NCBI RefSeq assembly: GCF_035920445.1
Contig: NZ_CP109162.1
Location: forward strand, 1,364,001-1,428,000
Direction of reading: 5' to 3'
DNA length: 64,000 nucleotides
DNA from: Nocardia sp. NBC_01730
GTDB lineage: Bacteria > Actinomycetota > Actinomycetes > Mycobacteriales > Mycobacteriaceae
In this document: one piece after another, positions 53,551 to 62,109 of the stretch
Layout: every line of letters begins with the position of its first letter
How positions within the stretch are numbered: position 1 is the stretch's first letter
Made by a program: the position numbers and the translations under genes
The notes under the pieces: generated by a model
Seen by the model: the letters and a program-made list of their open reading frames with translations, nothing else
Told to the model about the DNA's origin: nothing
Databases searched by the model: none

Positions 53551-54699
53551 ATGCGTGAAGTAGTTGTTGTCGAGGCGGTTCGTACGCCGTTCGGCAAGCG
53601 GAACGGAGGGTTGTCCTCGACCCATCCGGCCGATTTGTCCGCCGTCGTGCTGAACGCACTGATCGAGCGCACCGGGATTGATCCGGCGGTGATCGATGAT
53701 GTCATCTGGGGTTGCGTATCCCAGGTCGGTGACCAGTCGAGCAATATCGGGCGCTACTCGGTGCTGGCCGCGGGCTGGCCGGAGAGCATTCCGGGGACGA
53801 CAGTCAACCGGGCCTGTGGTTCGAGTCAGCAGGCATTGGAATTCGCCGTTCAGGGCGTGATGTCCGGGCAGCAGGACGTCGTCGTCGCGGGCGGCGTGGA
53901 GGTGATGAGCCGGGTGCCGCTCGGCGCGGCGAAAGGCGACGGTGTTCCGTATGGGCCCAACGTTCTTGCGCGCTATGACGATTACTCCTTCAATCAGGGG
54001 ATATCCGCAGAACTGATTGCGCAGAAATGGGGTCTGTCTCGACGTGTCCTCGATGAATTCGCCTCGGCGTCACACGAGTTGGCCGCCGCCGCGCAGGACC
54101 GGGGTGCTTTCGACGGGCAGATCGTTGCTGTTGTCACGGAGGACGGGAACCTGACGGCCGATGAAGGCGTGCGCCGCGGCACCACCCCGGACAAGCTCGC
54201 CGCCTTGAAGCCGGCCTTCCAGGACGGTGGCGTGATCCACGCGGGCAACTCCTCCCAGATCTCCGACGGGGCGGCCGCCGTGCTGGTGACGACACCGGAG
54301 AAGGCCCGCGAAATAGGGCTGACGCCGCTAGTGCGCTACCAGGCCGGTGTGGTGACGGGCTCTGATCCGGTGCTGATGCTGACGGGCCCGATTCCGGCGA
54401 CGGAGAAGGTGCTGCGTAGAGCTGGCCTGGCCTTGTCCGACGTCGGTGTCTTCGAGGTGAACGAGGCATTCGCTCCGGTCCCGCTGGCATGGCTCGCTGA
54501 GACCGGTGCTGACCCGCGGCTGCTCAATCCACTGGGCGGGGCCATCGCACTCGGCCACCCGCTTGGTGGTTCGGGAGCGGGTCTGCTGACCCGAATGATT
54601 CATCACATGCGCGACAAAGGAATTCGCTACGGCCTGCAGACGATGTGCGAGGGTGGCGGCACCGCCAACGCCACCATCGTCGAGCTGGTAACCCGATAA
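53551..54699 (+). CDS. Acetyl-CoA acyltransferase (thiolase)
   Basis: 382 residues. Nucleophile C89 in NRACGSSQQA, NEAFAPV, GGAIALGHPLGGSGAG with the histidine and MCEGGGTANATIVE with the second cysteine: the complete degradative thiolase set. Cleaves a 3-ketoacyl-CoA to release acetyl- or propionyl-CoA at the end of a beta-oxidation round. Confidence 0.95.
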   Translation: MREVVVVEAVRTPFGKRNGGLSSTHPADLSAVVLNALIERTGIDPAVIDDVIWGCVSQVGDQSSNIGRYSVLAAGWPESIPGTTVNRACGSSQQALEFAVQGVMSGQQDVVVAGGVEVMSRVPLGAAKGDGVPYGPNVLARYDDYSFNQGISAELIAQKWGLSRRVLDEFASASHELAAAAQDRGAFDGQIVAVVTEDGNLTADEGVRRGTTPDKLAALKPAFQDGGVIHAGNSSQISDGAAAVLVTTPEKAREIGLTPLVRYQAGVVTGSDPVLMLTGPIPATEKVLRRAGLALSDVGVFEVNEAFAPVPLAWLAETGADPRLLNPLGGAIALGHPLGGSGAGLLTRMIHHMRDKGIRYGLQTMCEGGGTANATIVELVTR

Positions 54700-54710
54700 A
54701 GGAGACGTCG

Positions 54711-55859
54711 TTGCGCCGGGAGATCTATACCGAGGACCACGAAGCATTCCGGCAGTTGGTGCGGGAATTCATCGAAAAGGATGTCGTTCCGCATTATGCC
54801 GAGTGGGAGCGTGCTGGCCGGATGCCCCGCACGGTCTTCGCTCGCCTCGGATCGCTGGGCGTACTCGGGGTGGCTATTCCATCGGAGTACGGCGGGGCAG
54901 GGGAGCGAGACTATCGCTACAACGCAGTGCTACAAGAAGAAGCGGCCCGCGCGCTGGTAACGCTGAGTACGGTGCGCACGCAGCTCGACGTCATCCTGCC
55001 GTACTTCTTGGAGTACGCCGACGAACAGCAGCGGCAGCGCTGGTTTCCCGGCCTCGCGAGCGGCGAGCTGTTGACGGCCATCGCGATGACGGAGCCAGGG
55101 ACCGGCTCCGATCTGGCGGGTATGCGCACCAGTGCCGTGCGTGACGGTGAGGATTACGTACTCAATGGTGCCAAGACCTTCATCACCGGTGGGCTGCTCG
55201 CCGACCTGGTGATCGTGGTGGCGCGCACGGCGACCGACCCGGAGAACCGGCGAGCTGGTCTGACCCTGCTCGTTGTCGAGGACGGTATGCCTGGGTTCGA
55301 GCGTGGTCGGGTACTGGACAAGATGGGTTGCAAGGTGCAGGACACCGTCGAGCTGTCCTTCGATGACGTGCGGGTTCCCGCGGTGAACCGGCTCGGCGAG
55401 GAGGGCGCGGCCTTCGGTTACCTCGGCAACAATCTGGCGCAGGAACGGATGACCGTGGCCGTCGGGTCGGTCGCCCAGGCGCGGGCAGCAGTCACTACGA
55501 CGATCGACTATGTCAAGCAACGCAAGGCATTCGGGACTCCGGTTGCTTCTTTTCAGAACACGAAATTCGAGCTCGCCTCGATGTCTGCGGAGATCGAGGC
55601 CGCGCAAACCATGGTGGACCGGGCAGTTCTCGATCTTGTCGAGGGCGAACTGTCCGGCGCGGATGCCGCGCGGGTCAAACTGTTCACCACCGAAGTACAG
55701 GGCCGGGTGGTGGACCGCTGTCTGCAGCTGTTCGGTGGCTACGGCTATATGACCGAGTACCCGATCGCCCGCCTGTACACGGATGCGCGCGTCGCCCGGA
55801 TCTACGCGGGAACCAGCGAGGTCATGAAGGTGATCATCGCCAAGTCTCTGGGGTTGTGA
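54711..55859 (+). CDS. Acyl-CoA dehydrogenase
   Basis: 382 residues from TTG 54711 with AAAGGAG 6 bases upstream. Complete family pattern: IAMTEPGTGSDLAGMRTSAV, LNGAKTFITGG, RKAFGTPVASFQNTKFELAS, CLQLFGGYGYMTEYPIARLY and RIYAGTSEVMKVIIAKSLGL. YAGT replaces YEGT, as in isovaleryl-, citronellyl- and long-chain-type enzymes, which use a Glu in another helix. Last gene of the eight-gene plus-strand operon. Confidence 0.93.
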   Translation: MRREIYTEDHEAFRQLVREFIEKDVVPHYAEWERAGRMPRTVFARLGSLGVLGVAIPSEYGGAGERDYRYNAVLQEEAARALVTLSTVRTQLDVILPYFLEYADEQQRQRWFPGLASGELLTAIAMTEPGTGSDLAGMRTSAVRDGEDYVLNGAKTFITGGLLADLVIVVARTATDPENRRAGLTLLVVEDGMPGFERGRVLDKMGCKVQDTVELSFDDVRVPAVNRLGEEGAAFGYLGNNLAQERMTVAVGSVAQARAAVTTTIDYVKQRKAFGTPVASFQNTKFELASMSAEIEAAQTMVDRAVLDLVEGELSGADAARVKLFTTEVQGRVVDRCLQLFGGYGYMTEYPIARLYTDARVARIYAGTSEVMKVIIAKSLGL

Positions 55860-56244
55860 CCGGTGCTCACGCCATGTCGTGGGCACATCAAACGCCGCGC
55901 GTCCAGGATCCGAGCACCATCAACGTTTTGGTGCCGGTGACGCCGGCCTCCCGACGGAGGCCACCAGCGATCTCCGGGCTGGTCTACGCGGACTCGCTTC
56001 ACTATGGGCGGTTGAAGACGGCCAACGCGGGCACGCGCGGTTCAGTGCCACCGTCGGCATCTGGCGCGCGCCCGTGACGCGTTAAGCAGTTTTGAGAATT
56101 GAATTCTCACAATGGAGATTAACGCTCTATACTAGGGCTGCGCGGTGCCTCAGCACGTCGAGCCGCACCGCAACCACGGCCTGCACGGCCTGCACGACGT
56201 GCTCGATACGCAGGCGCGGTCACCTGGAACGCTGGGAGAGTTGG
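55860..56244. other. ~385-base intergenic region with operator
   Basis: No gene supported; a short frame (GLPTEATSDLRAGLRG...) has weak coding character and could be a relic. Contains the perfect operator at 56094. Confidence 0.5.
56094..56108. promoter_or_regulatory. GAGAATNNNATTCTC operator (DUF35/thiolase-like operon)
   Basis: GAGAATTGAATTCTC, perfect arms, about 137-151 bases before the ATG at 56245, followed by an AT-rich promoter-like stretch (CTATACTAG near 56128). Confidence 0.75.
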
Positions 56245-57423
56245 ATGCCATATATCGCTTCGATCGGCACCTACCTGCCGTGCTGGGGTAGCGCCGGACA
56301 ACGGGTTGTCGGTGACGACGAGGACGCGATCACGCTCGCGGTCGAGGCGGGCCGGGTCGCGCTCGGTGATGGCGCGGGCGTGGAACATATCGTTCTGGTG
56401 AGCCGCGATCTGCCGCTGCTGGAAGGCGGCAACGCCGCCGTGCTGTTGGCGGGCCTCGGCTTGGATCCGGAACTGGAAGTCACCGAGCGGCTCGGGGGAG
56501 CCCCCGCGGTGCTCGACGCGCTCAGTTCCGCCCGGTCGCGCAGCCTGGTCATCGGTGTCGACTTGGCACCGGCCGGTGCGGCGGCGGCGGTGACCGCCGA
56601 GCGCGGTCTGCAAATACGTACCGCGGCGCGGGTCGCCCGCAGCCTGCCTGTGCGCACCCGGTACGCCACCGGCGTCGTGCACGAATACGGCGACCCGCGG
56701 CTCCTGCACGCACGTGGCTTGCTCGGTTCGCTGGCGGTGGCTTGGCTGGACACGCCGATCGCGGTGGCGGGCGTCGATCACGCACAGGCCGTCGATCTGT
56801 GTGTCGGCACGCCGCCACCGTTGCCGACGCTCGGTGCCAGTTCCGGATTGTTCGCGCTCGCCGCCATGGCGGACGCGGCCAAGGAAGGGCCGCTGGTCGG
56901 TGTGGAGCAAGCGAGCCTGTCCGCGGTCACGGTCGCCGTCGGCGCCGTGCAGGTCCGGCGCCGTGAACCGGAGGCGCGGATGAAGCCCGCAGGCACCTTC
57001 ATTCCCGGCGCGGACATTCCGATTTCCCTGGCCGCCTATGAACGGGCCTTCGAGGCGAAGGTGCGCTGGGTGGCAGGCCGGCCCGCCGGTACCGACGAAT
57101 TGGACTTTCCTCCTCGGTATCGGGTCGATGACGACGGTGCGCTACATGCCGACTACACCTTGGTGCCGTTGCCCCGGACCGCCGTCGTCTACACCGGTGT
57201 GACGGTGCACGTGCCGGTGCCGGGTTTGAAAACCCCCTATTCCCTCGTGATCGTGGAACTCGATGAAGTCGGCGTGCGTGCTCTGGTGAAGGTGACCAGC
57301 GCCGACCCGGGAACGGTGAACATCGGCGACCGCGGTCGTATGGTGCTGCGCCGAGTGGCAGTGCGATCGGGCGTTCCGGATTACGGTTACGCGTTCGAAC
57401 CCGAGAGTGAGGCAGTGGCATGA
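56245..57423 (+). CDS. Thiolase-fold plus DUF35 (OB-fold) protein
   Basis: 392 residues from ATG 56245 with GGGAGAG upstream. The N-terminal ~260 residues look like a degenerate HMG-CoA-synthase/thiolase fold (IASIGTYLPCWGSAGQRVVG, ERLGGAPAVLDALSSARS) without an evident nucleophilic cysteine. The C-terminal ~130 residues are a DUF35 OB-fold (YTLVPLPRTAVVYTGVTVHV, PYSLVIVELDEVGVRALVKV). Its stop overlaps the next thiolase-like start, as in pairs where a DUF35 protein binds an SCP2-type thiolase or aldolase. Confidence 0.8.
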   Translation: MPYIASIGTYLPCWGSAGQRVVGDDEDAITLAVEAGRVALGDGAGVEHIVLVSRDLPLLEGGNAAVLLAGLGLDPELEVTERLGGAPAVLDALSSARSRSLVIGVDLAPAGAAAAVTAERGLQIRTAARVARSLPVRTRYATGVVHEYGDPRLLHARGLLGSLAVAWLDTPIAVAGVDHAQAVDLCVGTPPPLPTLGASSGLFALAAMADAAKEGPLVGVEQASLSAVTVAVGAVQVRRREPEARMKPAGTFIPGADIPISLAAYERAFEAKVRWVAGRPAGTDELDFPPRYRVDDDGALHADYTLVPLPRTAVVYTGVTVHVPVPGLKTPYSLVIVELDEVGVRALVKVTSADPGTVNIGDRGRMVLRRVAVRSGVPDYGYAFEPESEAVA

Positions 57424-58580
57424 GGAAGGTCGCCATCGTCGGCGCGGGGATGACCCCATTTGCCGAGCATTTCGTGTTGGGTATCAAGGATCTGGTGCCG
57501 ATGGCGTTCGCGGAGTGCGCGGCCACCGTCGACAAGGGGCTGCGCAGGTCCGATATCCAAGCTGCGTGGTTCGGTGAGTTCGGTACCACCGACGGATTTC
57601 CCTCCGGCATCCTCGCCGATACTCTCGGCCTGCAGGAAATTCCGGTTACCCGTGTCGAAAATGCCTGTGCCACAGGACATGACGCGGTGCGTAACGCGCT
57701 GTACGGTATCGCATCGGGGGCGATCGACGTGGCGCTCGTGCTCGGGGCCGACAAGCTCCGTGAGTCGACGTCGAGGGGCATGCTATGGGAGTGGGAGGCG
57801 ATGACGCGGGATATGGCCTGGGACTACCCCCTCGGCCTGGTAGCGCCCGCGGGGTTCGCCCTCCATGTAGCACGGTATCTGCACGAATCGCCCGCCACCA
57901 GGGAGCACATGGCCATGGTCGCGGTGAAGAACCATCGCCATGGAGTCCGAAATCTCAAGGCGCGGTTGCGTTTCGAGATAACCATCGAAGAGGCGCTGGC
58001 GGCGCCGACCGTGGTCACCCCCTTCGGCCTCTACGACTGCGCTCCGCAAAGTGACGGTGCTGCCGCGCTGGTGCTGGCGGCGGAGGATGTCGTGGACCGC
58101 TACACTGATCGTCCGGTATGGGTCCGTGGTGTCGGGCTCGGCCTTGATTCGGTGATGCATCAACACAAACGGGATATGACTACTTTCCCGGCGACGGTAC
58201 GTGCCGCCAAGCAGGCCTTCGGCATGGCCGGGTTGACACCCGCGAATGTCGATGTCGCCGAGGTGCACGACTTCTTCACCGGCGTCGAGCTGATCAGCTA
58301 CGAAGATCTCGGATTCGCTGACCGCTTCGAAGCGCACAAGCTTGTCGAAGCGGGTGTCACCAGCGTCGGTGGCGCACTGCCGATCAATCCGAGCGGCGGC
58401 CTGAAGGCCAAGGGGCATCCGCCGGGTGCCACCGGGGTGGCGCAGTGCGTCGAGTTGTTCGAACAGCTGCGCGGCAGTGCCGCAAACCAGGTCGACGGTG
58501 CGCGAATCGGGCTGGCGCATAACGTCGGTGGTCCGACAGCGGTTGCCGGAGTGACGATCCTGGCTGGTCCCGGGGCTTGA
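57420..58580 (+). CDS. SCP2-type thiolase / Ltp2-like aldolase
   Basis: 386 residues. VENACATGHDAVRNALYGIA carries the cysteine position, ADVAEVHDFFTGVELISYE the conserved histidine helix and GGLKAKGHPPGATGVAQCVE the second histidine. This is the lipid-transfer-protein thiolase class, which includes the steroid retro-aldolase Ltp2 that works with a DUF35 protein. Given its DUF35 partner, either thiolytic or retro-aldol C-C cleavage is plausible. Confidence 0.88.
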   Translation: MRKVAIVGAGMTPFAEHFVLGIKDLVPMAFAECAATVDKGLRRSDIQAAWFGEFGTTDGFPSGILADTLGLQEIPVTRVENACATGHDAVRNALYGIASGAIDVALVLGADKLRESTSRGMLWEWEAMTRDMAWDYPLGLVAPAGFALHVARYLHESPATREHMAMVAVKNHRHGVRNLKARLRFEITIEEALAAPTVVTPFGLYDCAPQSDGAAALVLAAEDVVDRYTDRPVWVRGVGLGLDSVMHQHKRDMTTFPATVRAAKQAFGMAGLTPANVDVAEVHDFFTGVELISYEDLGFADRFEAHKLVEAGVTSVGGALPINPSGGLKAKGHPPGATGVAQCVELFEQLRGSAANQVDGARIGLAHNVGGPTAVAGVTILAGPGA

Positions 58581-58581
58581 C

Positions 58582-59010
58582 GTGGTCGAACTCGTCGCGC
58601 TGGTTCCCGGGGCGCCTGCGCGACGCCGTGTCGTGCTGGAGTGGGCGGGCCGCGCTGTCGGTCGAACCGGACACGTCCATGTGGTCTGCGATGGAATGGC
58701 GCCATGGGCATTGACCAGCTCGTTTGTCTGGACGGGGCTGGTGCTCGACATGGAGCGGATCGAGCGTGCGGATTTCGCGCAGGCGGCCGAGATCCTCGCG
58801 CCGCTGGGCTGCGGGTGGAACTGGCACCACGCGCAGTTCGGCGCGCACGACTTCGCTGTGCGACTGGCCCGCCATTGCGGCACGGCCATCGTGCTGTCGC
58901 GGCGCCATCTGCTGCGGACACCGTCGGTCAGGGTGATCGCGCCTGATGTCGAGCTGCCGTGGCCGGTGTGGTCTCTCGGGCGGCGATCGCCGGTTCGTCG
59001 GCACCGCTGA
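58582..59010 (+). CDS. Hypothetical protein between thiolase-like and mft genes
   Basis: 142 residues from GTG 58582, one base after the previous stop. W- and H-rich (FVWTGLVLDMERIERADFAQ, GCGWNWHHAQFGAHDFAVRL). No recognised family and no signal peptide. Placed as the third gene of an operator-marked operon and just before mycofactocin genes. Confidence 0.6.
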   Translation: MVELVALVPGAPARRRVVLEWAGRAVGRTGHVHVVCDGMAPWALTSSFVWTGLVLDMERIERADFAQAAEILAPLGCGWNWHHAQFGAHDFAVRLARHCGTAIVLSRRHLLRTPSVRVIAPDVELPWPVWSLGRRSPVRRHR

Positions 59011-59045
59011 CCTGAGGTGACCTGAGCCAGGTCTTGTAGCCACTG

Positions 59046-59091
59046 GATAATGGCATTATCATATATGGTAATGCCATATACCATATGGTAT
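59046..59091. promoter_or_regulatory. Overlapping palindromes at the mycofactocin promoter
   Basis: GATAATGGCATTATC (59046-59060) is a perfect palindrome at 10 of 12 fixed positions to GAGAATNNNATTCTC. It overlaps a 28-bp near-palindrome (59050-59077, 26 of 28 positions symmetric) and is followed by the perfect ATACCATATGGTAT (59078-59091). AT-rich in a high-GC background; 26-71 bases upstream of mftA. Confidence 0.65.
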
Positions 59092-59116
59092 CGCACAGCT
59101 GGACACGAGGAGTGCC

Positions 59117-59224
59117 ATGACCGATAACGCCGAAGACGCCGTTGCTGCGACTGACGCCGATGAGCTGATCGAAGAGGTGCTCGTGGAAGAGGTATCGATC
59201 GACGGAATGTGCGGTGTCTACTGA
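59117..59224 (+). CDS. mftA: Mycofactocin precursor peptide MftA
   Basis: 35 residues, acidic, ending IDGMCGVY, the invariant C-terminus of mycofactocin precursors. The terminal Val-Tyr pair is decarboxylated and crosslinked by MftC and later becomes the redox core. ATG 59117 has GAGGAG 6 bases upstream. The next two genes are the expected MftB and MftC. Confidence 0.97.
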   Translation: MTDNAEDAVAATDADELIEEVLVEEVSIDGMCGVY

Positions 59225-59510
59225 GCTGTCCCGGCGTCCGTTCGATATGGAGGCCGGGTGGGAGATGTCATCAGAGGTATCGGTCCGGCCGGAACGGTTC
59301 GGCGCGCTGCTCTATCACTTCGGGACCAGGCGGCTGTCCTTCTTGAAAAGCCCGCTGATGCTGCAGATTGTTCGCGGCCTTGCCGACTCGGGTACCGCAC
59401 GGGAAGCCTGCATCAAGGTCGGCGTGCCCGAGACCGCGTTGCCGACGTATCGCGCGGCCCTGATGACCTTGGCCGCATCCGACATGATCCGTGAGAGAAA
59501 CGCGACATGA
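59214..59510 (+). CDS. mftB: Mycofactocin chaperone MftB
   Basis: 98 residues from GTG 59214, overlapping mftA by 11 bases. VSVRPERFGALLYHFGTRRL, SFLKSPLMLQIVRGLADSGT and TYRAALMTLAASDMI match the PqqD-like peptide-chaperone family. It binds MftA and presents it to the radical SAM maturase; the gene overlaps mftC by 4 bases. Confidence 0.95.
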   Translation: MSTELSRRPFDMEAGWEMSSEVSVRPERFGALLYHFGTRRLSFLKSPLMLQIVRGLADSGTAREACIKVGVPETALPTYRAALMTLAASDMIRERNAT

Positions 59511-60721
59511 CTACCTCACTTCCTCTGGTCGATCAGTTCCAGTACGGGCTCGACGCACCGATCTGCTTGACGTGGGAGCTGACCTACGCCTGCAATCTGT
59601 CCTGCACGCACTGCCTGTCGAGTTCCGGCAGACGAGATCCGAACGAGTTGAGCACCGCCGAGTGCATGGCGCTGATCGACGAGTTCGAGCGGATGCAGGT
59701 GTTCTATGTGAATATCGGCGGCGGCGAACCGACTGTGCGTCAAGACTTCTGGGAGCTCGTCGACTACGCCAACGCGCATCATGTCGGGGTGAAGTTCTCC
59801 ACCAACGGCGTTCGGATCAACCAGGCGGCGGCTCGTCGGCTGGCCGCGAGCAGTTACACCGATGTGCAGATTTCCTTGGATGGCGCCACCGAGCAGGTGA
59901 ATGACGCCGTGCGTGGTGCCGGTTCGTACCGGATGGCTGTGCGAGCGATGGAAACCCTTGCTTCCGAAGGCGTTTACGACTTCAAGCTGTCTGTGGTGGT
60001 GACGCGTGAGAACGCGGGGCAACTCGATTCCTTCGCCGCGATCGCCGATCTGTTCGGTGCGCAACTGCGCTTGACCAGGCTGCGGCCGTCTGGTCGCGGC
60101 GCCGACGTCTGGGACGAGCTGCATCCCACCGCCGACCAGCAGCGCGCGGTGTACGACTGGCTGGTCGACCATGGAGAGCAGGTGCTGACCGGGGATTCGT
60201 TCTTTCATTTGGCAGGCTACGGTGAGTCGTTGCCCGGACTGAATCTCTGTGGCGCCGGGCGAGTTGTCTGTCTGGTCGACCCGATCGGCGACGTCTATGC
60301 GTGCCCGTTCGCGATTCATGACGACTTCCTGGCCGGAAACGTCCGCGCTGATGGTGGTTTCGCGCATATCTGGCGGGACTCCGAGTTGTTCGCCGAGTTG
60401 CGTCGCCCGCAATCGGCCGGGGCATGCACGTCGTGTTCGGCATTCGACAGCTGCCGAGGGGGGTGCATGGCGGCGAAGTTCTTCACCGGTCTGCCGTTGG
60501 CGGGGCCTGACCCGGAGTGTGTGCGCGGCCACGGCGAAACCGCCTTGGCGGTAGCAGGCCGGGGGCCCGCGCCACGGCCCTCGCAGGACCATTCGCGTCG
60601 CGGTCGGCCGGTCGTGATCGGTATGCCTCAGGTGCCTGCACGAGCCTGCGACGAAAGCCCGCTCGCCGGATTCTCGGTCCCGGGCCGGCCTACCTTTCCG
60701 ACTCGTCCGGTGACGTTCTGA
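59507..60721 (+). CDS. mftC: Mycofactocin radical SAM maturase MftC
   Basis: 404 residues. The CxxxCxxC cluster is C29, C33, C36 (CNLSCTHC), with GGGEPTVR and KFSTNGVRI of the radical SAM barrel. SPASM-type cysteines follow (LCGAGRVVC, ACPFAI, CTSCSAFDSCRGGCMA, EC). MftC oxidatively decarboxylates the C-terminal Tyr of MftA and links it to Val. The C-terminal tail after ~365 is P/R-rich and longer than needed. No mftD, mftE or mftF follows, so later steps must be encoded elsewhere. Confidence 0.96.
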   Translation: MTTSLPLVDQFQYGLDAPICLTWELTYACNLSCTHCLSSSGRRDPNELSTAECMALIDEFERMQVFYVNIGGGEPTVRQDFWELVDYANAHHVGVKFSTNGVRINQAAARRLAASSYTDVQISLDGATEQVNDAVRGAGSYRMAVRAMETLASEGVYDFKLSVVVTRENAGQLDSFAAIADLFGAQLRLTRLRPSGRGADVWDELHPTADQQRAVYDWLVDHGEQVLTGDSFFHLAGYGESLPGLNLCGAGRVVCLVDPIGDVYACPFAIHDDFLAGNVRADGGFAHIWRDSELFAELRRPQSAGACTSCSAFDSCRGGCMAAKFFTGLPLAGPDPECVRGHGETALAVAGRGPAPRPSQDHSRRGRPVVIGMPQVPARACDESPLAGFSVPGRPTFPTRPVTF

Positions 60722-60723
60722 CG

Positions 60724-62109
60724 TCACGACCCTAGGTGGATCGGCCACCCGCCGACGATGGTCGCCGCGATCGGTGGGTCGTGCAATGCCGAGGTGAGCT
60801 CCTCGGGCGGCACGGCGAGGAGGGTGAGGTCGGCGACTTCGCCTGGTGCTATCACGCGAGAAGCGGCGGGGCGTTCGGGTCGGCCGTGGAAGAGCGCCAA
60901 TGCCGAGTGCATCGAAATTCCTTCGGGCACATCGGAAGTCGGGTCCCGATTGACTGCGGCGCGCACCACATGCCATGGATTCGCCGCGCCGAACGGTGCG
61001 TCGCTGCCCGCCGCGACGCCGACCCGCGCGTCGAGCAGGGAGCCCAACCGCCAGAGATCCGGGCGATCCACGGCAGGCACGTCGCGGGCGTACTGTGCCG
61101 CCCGTTCCATCAAGAAGTGGGGCTGAGTCACCACCGGTACTCCGCGTTCGCGCAACCACGCCAGTGATTCGGCCGGGATGATCGCGCCGTGCTCGATCCG
61201 GTCCCCATCCCGCGTGCCCGCGCCGTCGAGCGCGGCGATGGTGAGGATCAGCTGGACCCGGGTTACGCAGTGCACCGCGACTGACCGTCCCGCCGCGTGC
61301 AGGTCGGCAATGTGATCGGTGAACTCGTCCAACGCGGGCAACATGGCGTCGTCCAGCAGGATTTTGGTCGGTCCCAACGAGAAGCGTGCGATCCCGGGAT
61401 CGGTGATACCGGGCGGCGCCATGCAGTGCATGTGCTGCTGGATCGTCCGATCGGCTACCGACCGGGCGAAGTCGTCGATATCCGATTGGCGCAGCGACGG
61501 TGTCGCATCGGTGAAACCGGTAACGCCCAGTGCTGCCGCGCGAGCACTGACGGCGGCGAGATCGTTGGGCACCGTGGCTATTCGGGAACCGAGCCATGAG
61601 TCCATCCGCCAGAGCCTTCCCGTCACGCGCCCGGCCGGGTCGCGTTCAACCCCTGGCAGCACACAATCCGCCAGCCCGACAGCCGCGCAGGCACGCGAGT
61701 TCAGCGTCCACAACGCGCCGGACCGATGCTGCACGCGCGCCGGGCGATCCCTGATGATGCGGTCCAGCGTCCATCGGTCCAGTTCGCCGGCCACGGATTC
61801 GTGATAGCCGATACCGCGGATCCAGGCCCCGGCAGGTAAGTCCGAATCCGCTTGCAGCAGAACGGCTGCCAGCTCTGCGGCAGTGCTCAGCCGCGGGGGA
61901 CCGAGCCGGACCGAACCGGCGGTGGCAGCGAGCGAACGCAGGTGCAGATGGTGGTCGTGCAAGCCGGGCAGCAGCCAGCCACCCTTGGCGTCTATCTGGT
62001 CCTCATCGGGCCGTGCCCGCAGGCCGTGCCCGCATTCGACGATTCGCCCACCCGCCGAGCGGACGTCGGTGTGGCCGGAGGCGAATACTCGCGCGTGTCG
62101 AATGAGAAT
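60724..62109 (-). CDS. Amidohydrolase (YtcJ-type), start codon non-standard
   Basis: Amidohydrolase 3 family: LPGLHDHHLHLRS (HxH), WLGSRIATV, GFTDATPSL, LGPTKILLDDAM, HCVTRVQLI, DRIEHGAII, AGSDAPFGAANPW. The reading frame extends with good family sequence (ILIRHARVFASGHTDVRSAG, then GRIVECG) back to the upstream gene's stop, where no ATG, GTG or TTG occurs. ATT at 62107-62109 is the only plausible site, overlapping that TAA. The first standard codon in frame (TTG at 61962) would cut off the first metal-site strand. About 461 residues. Convergent with mftC, 2 bases apart. Confidence 0.8.
   Translation of the reverse strand: MLIRHARVFASGHTDVRSAGGRIVECGHGLRARPDEDQIDAKGGWLLPGLHDHHLHLRSLAATAGSVRLGPPRLSTAAELAAVLLQADSDLPAGAWIRGIGYHESVAGELDRWTLDRIIRDRPARVQHRSGALWTLNSRACAAVGLADCVLPGVERDPAGRVTGRLWRMDSWLGSRIATVPNDLAAVSARAAALGVTGFTDATPSLRQSDIDDFARSVADRTIQQHMHCMAPPGITDPGIARFSLGPTKILLDDAMLPALDEFTDHIADLHAAGRSVAVHCVTRVQLILTIAALDGAGTRDGDRIEHGAIIPAESLAWLRERGVPVVTQPHFLMERAAQYARDVPAVDRPDLWRLGSLLDARVGVAAGSDAPFGAANPWHVVRAAVNRDPTSDVPEGISMHSALALFHGRPERPAASRVIAPGEVADLTLLAVPPEELTSALHDPPIAATIVGGWPIHLGS

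Noticed and set aside
59516..61597. 693-codon minus-strand frame opposite mftC and through the amidohydrolase region
   Set aside because: R/P-rich shadow of mftC and of the amidohydrolase in another frame; no motif.
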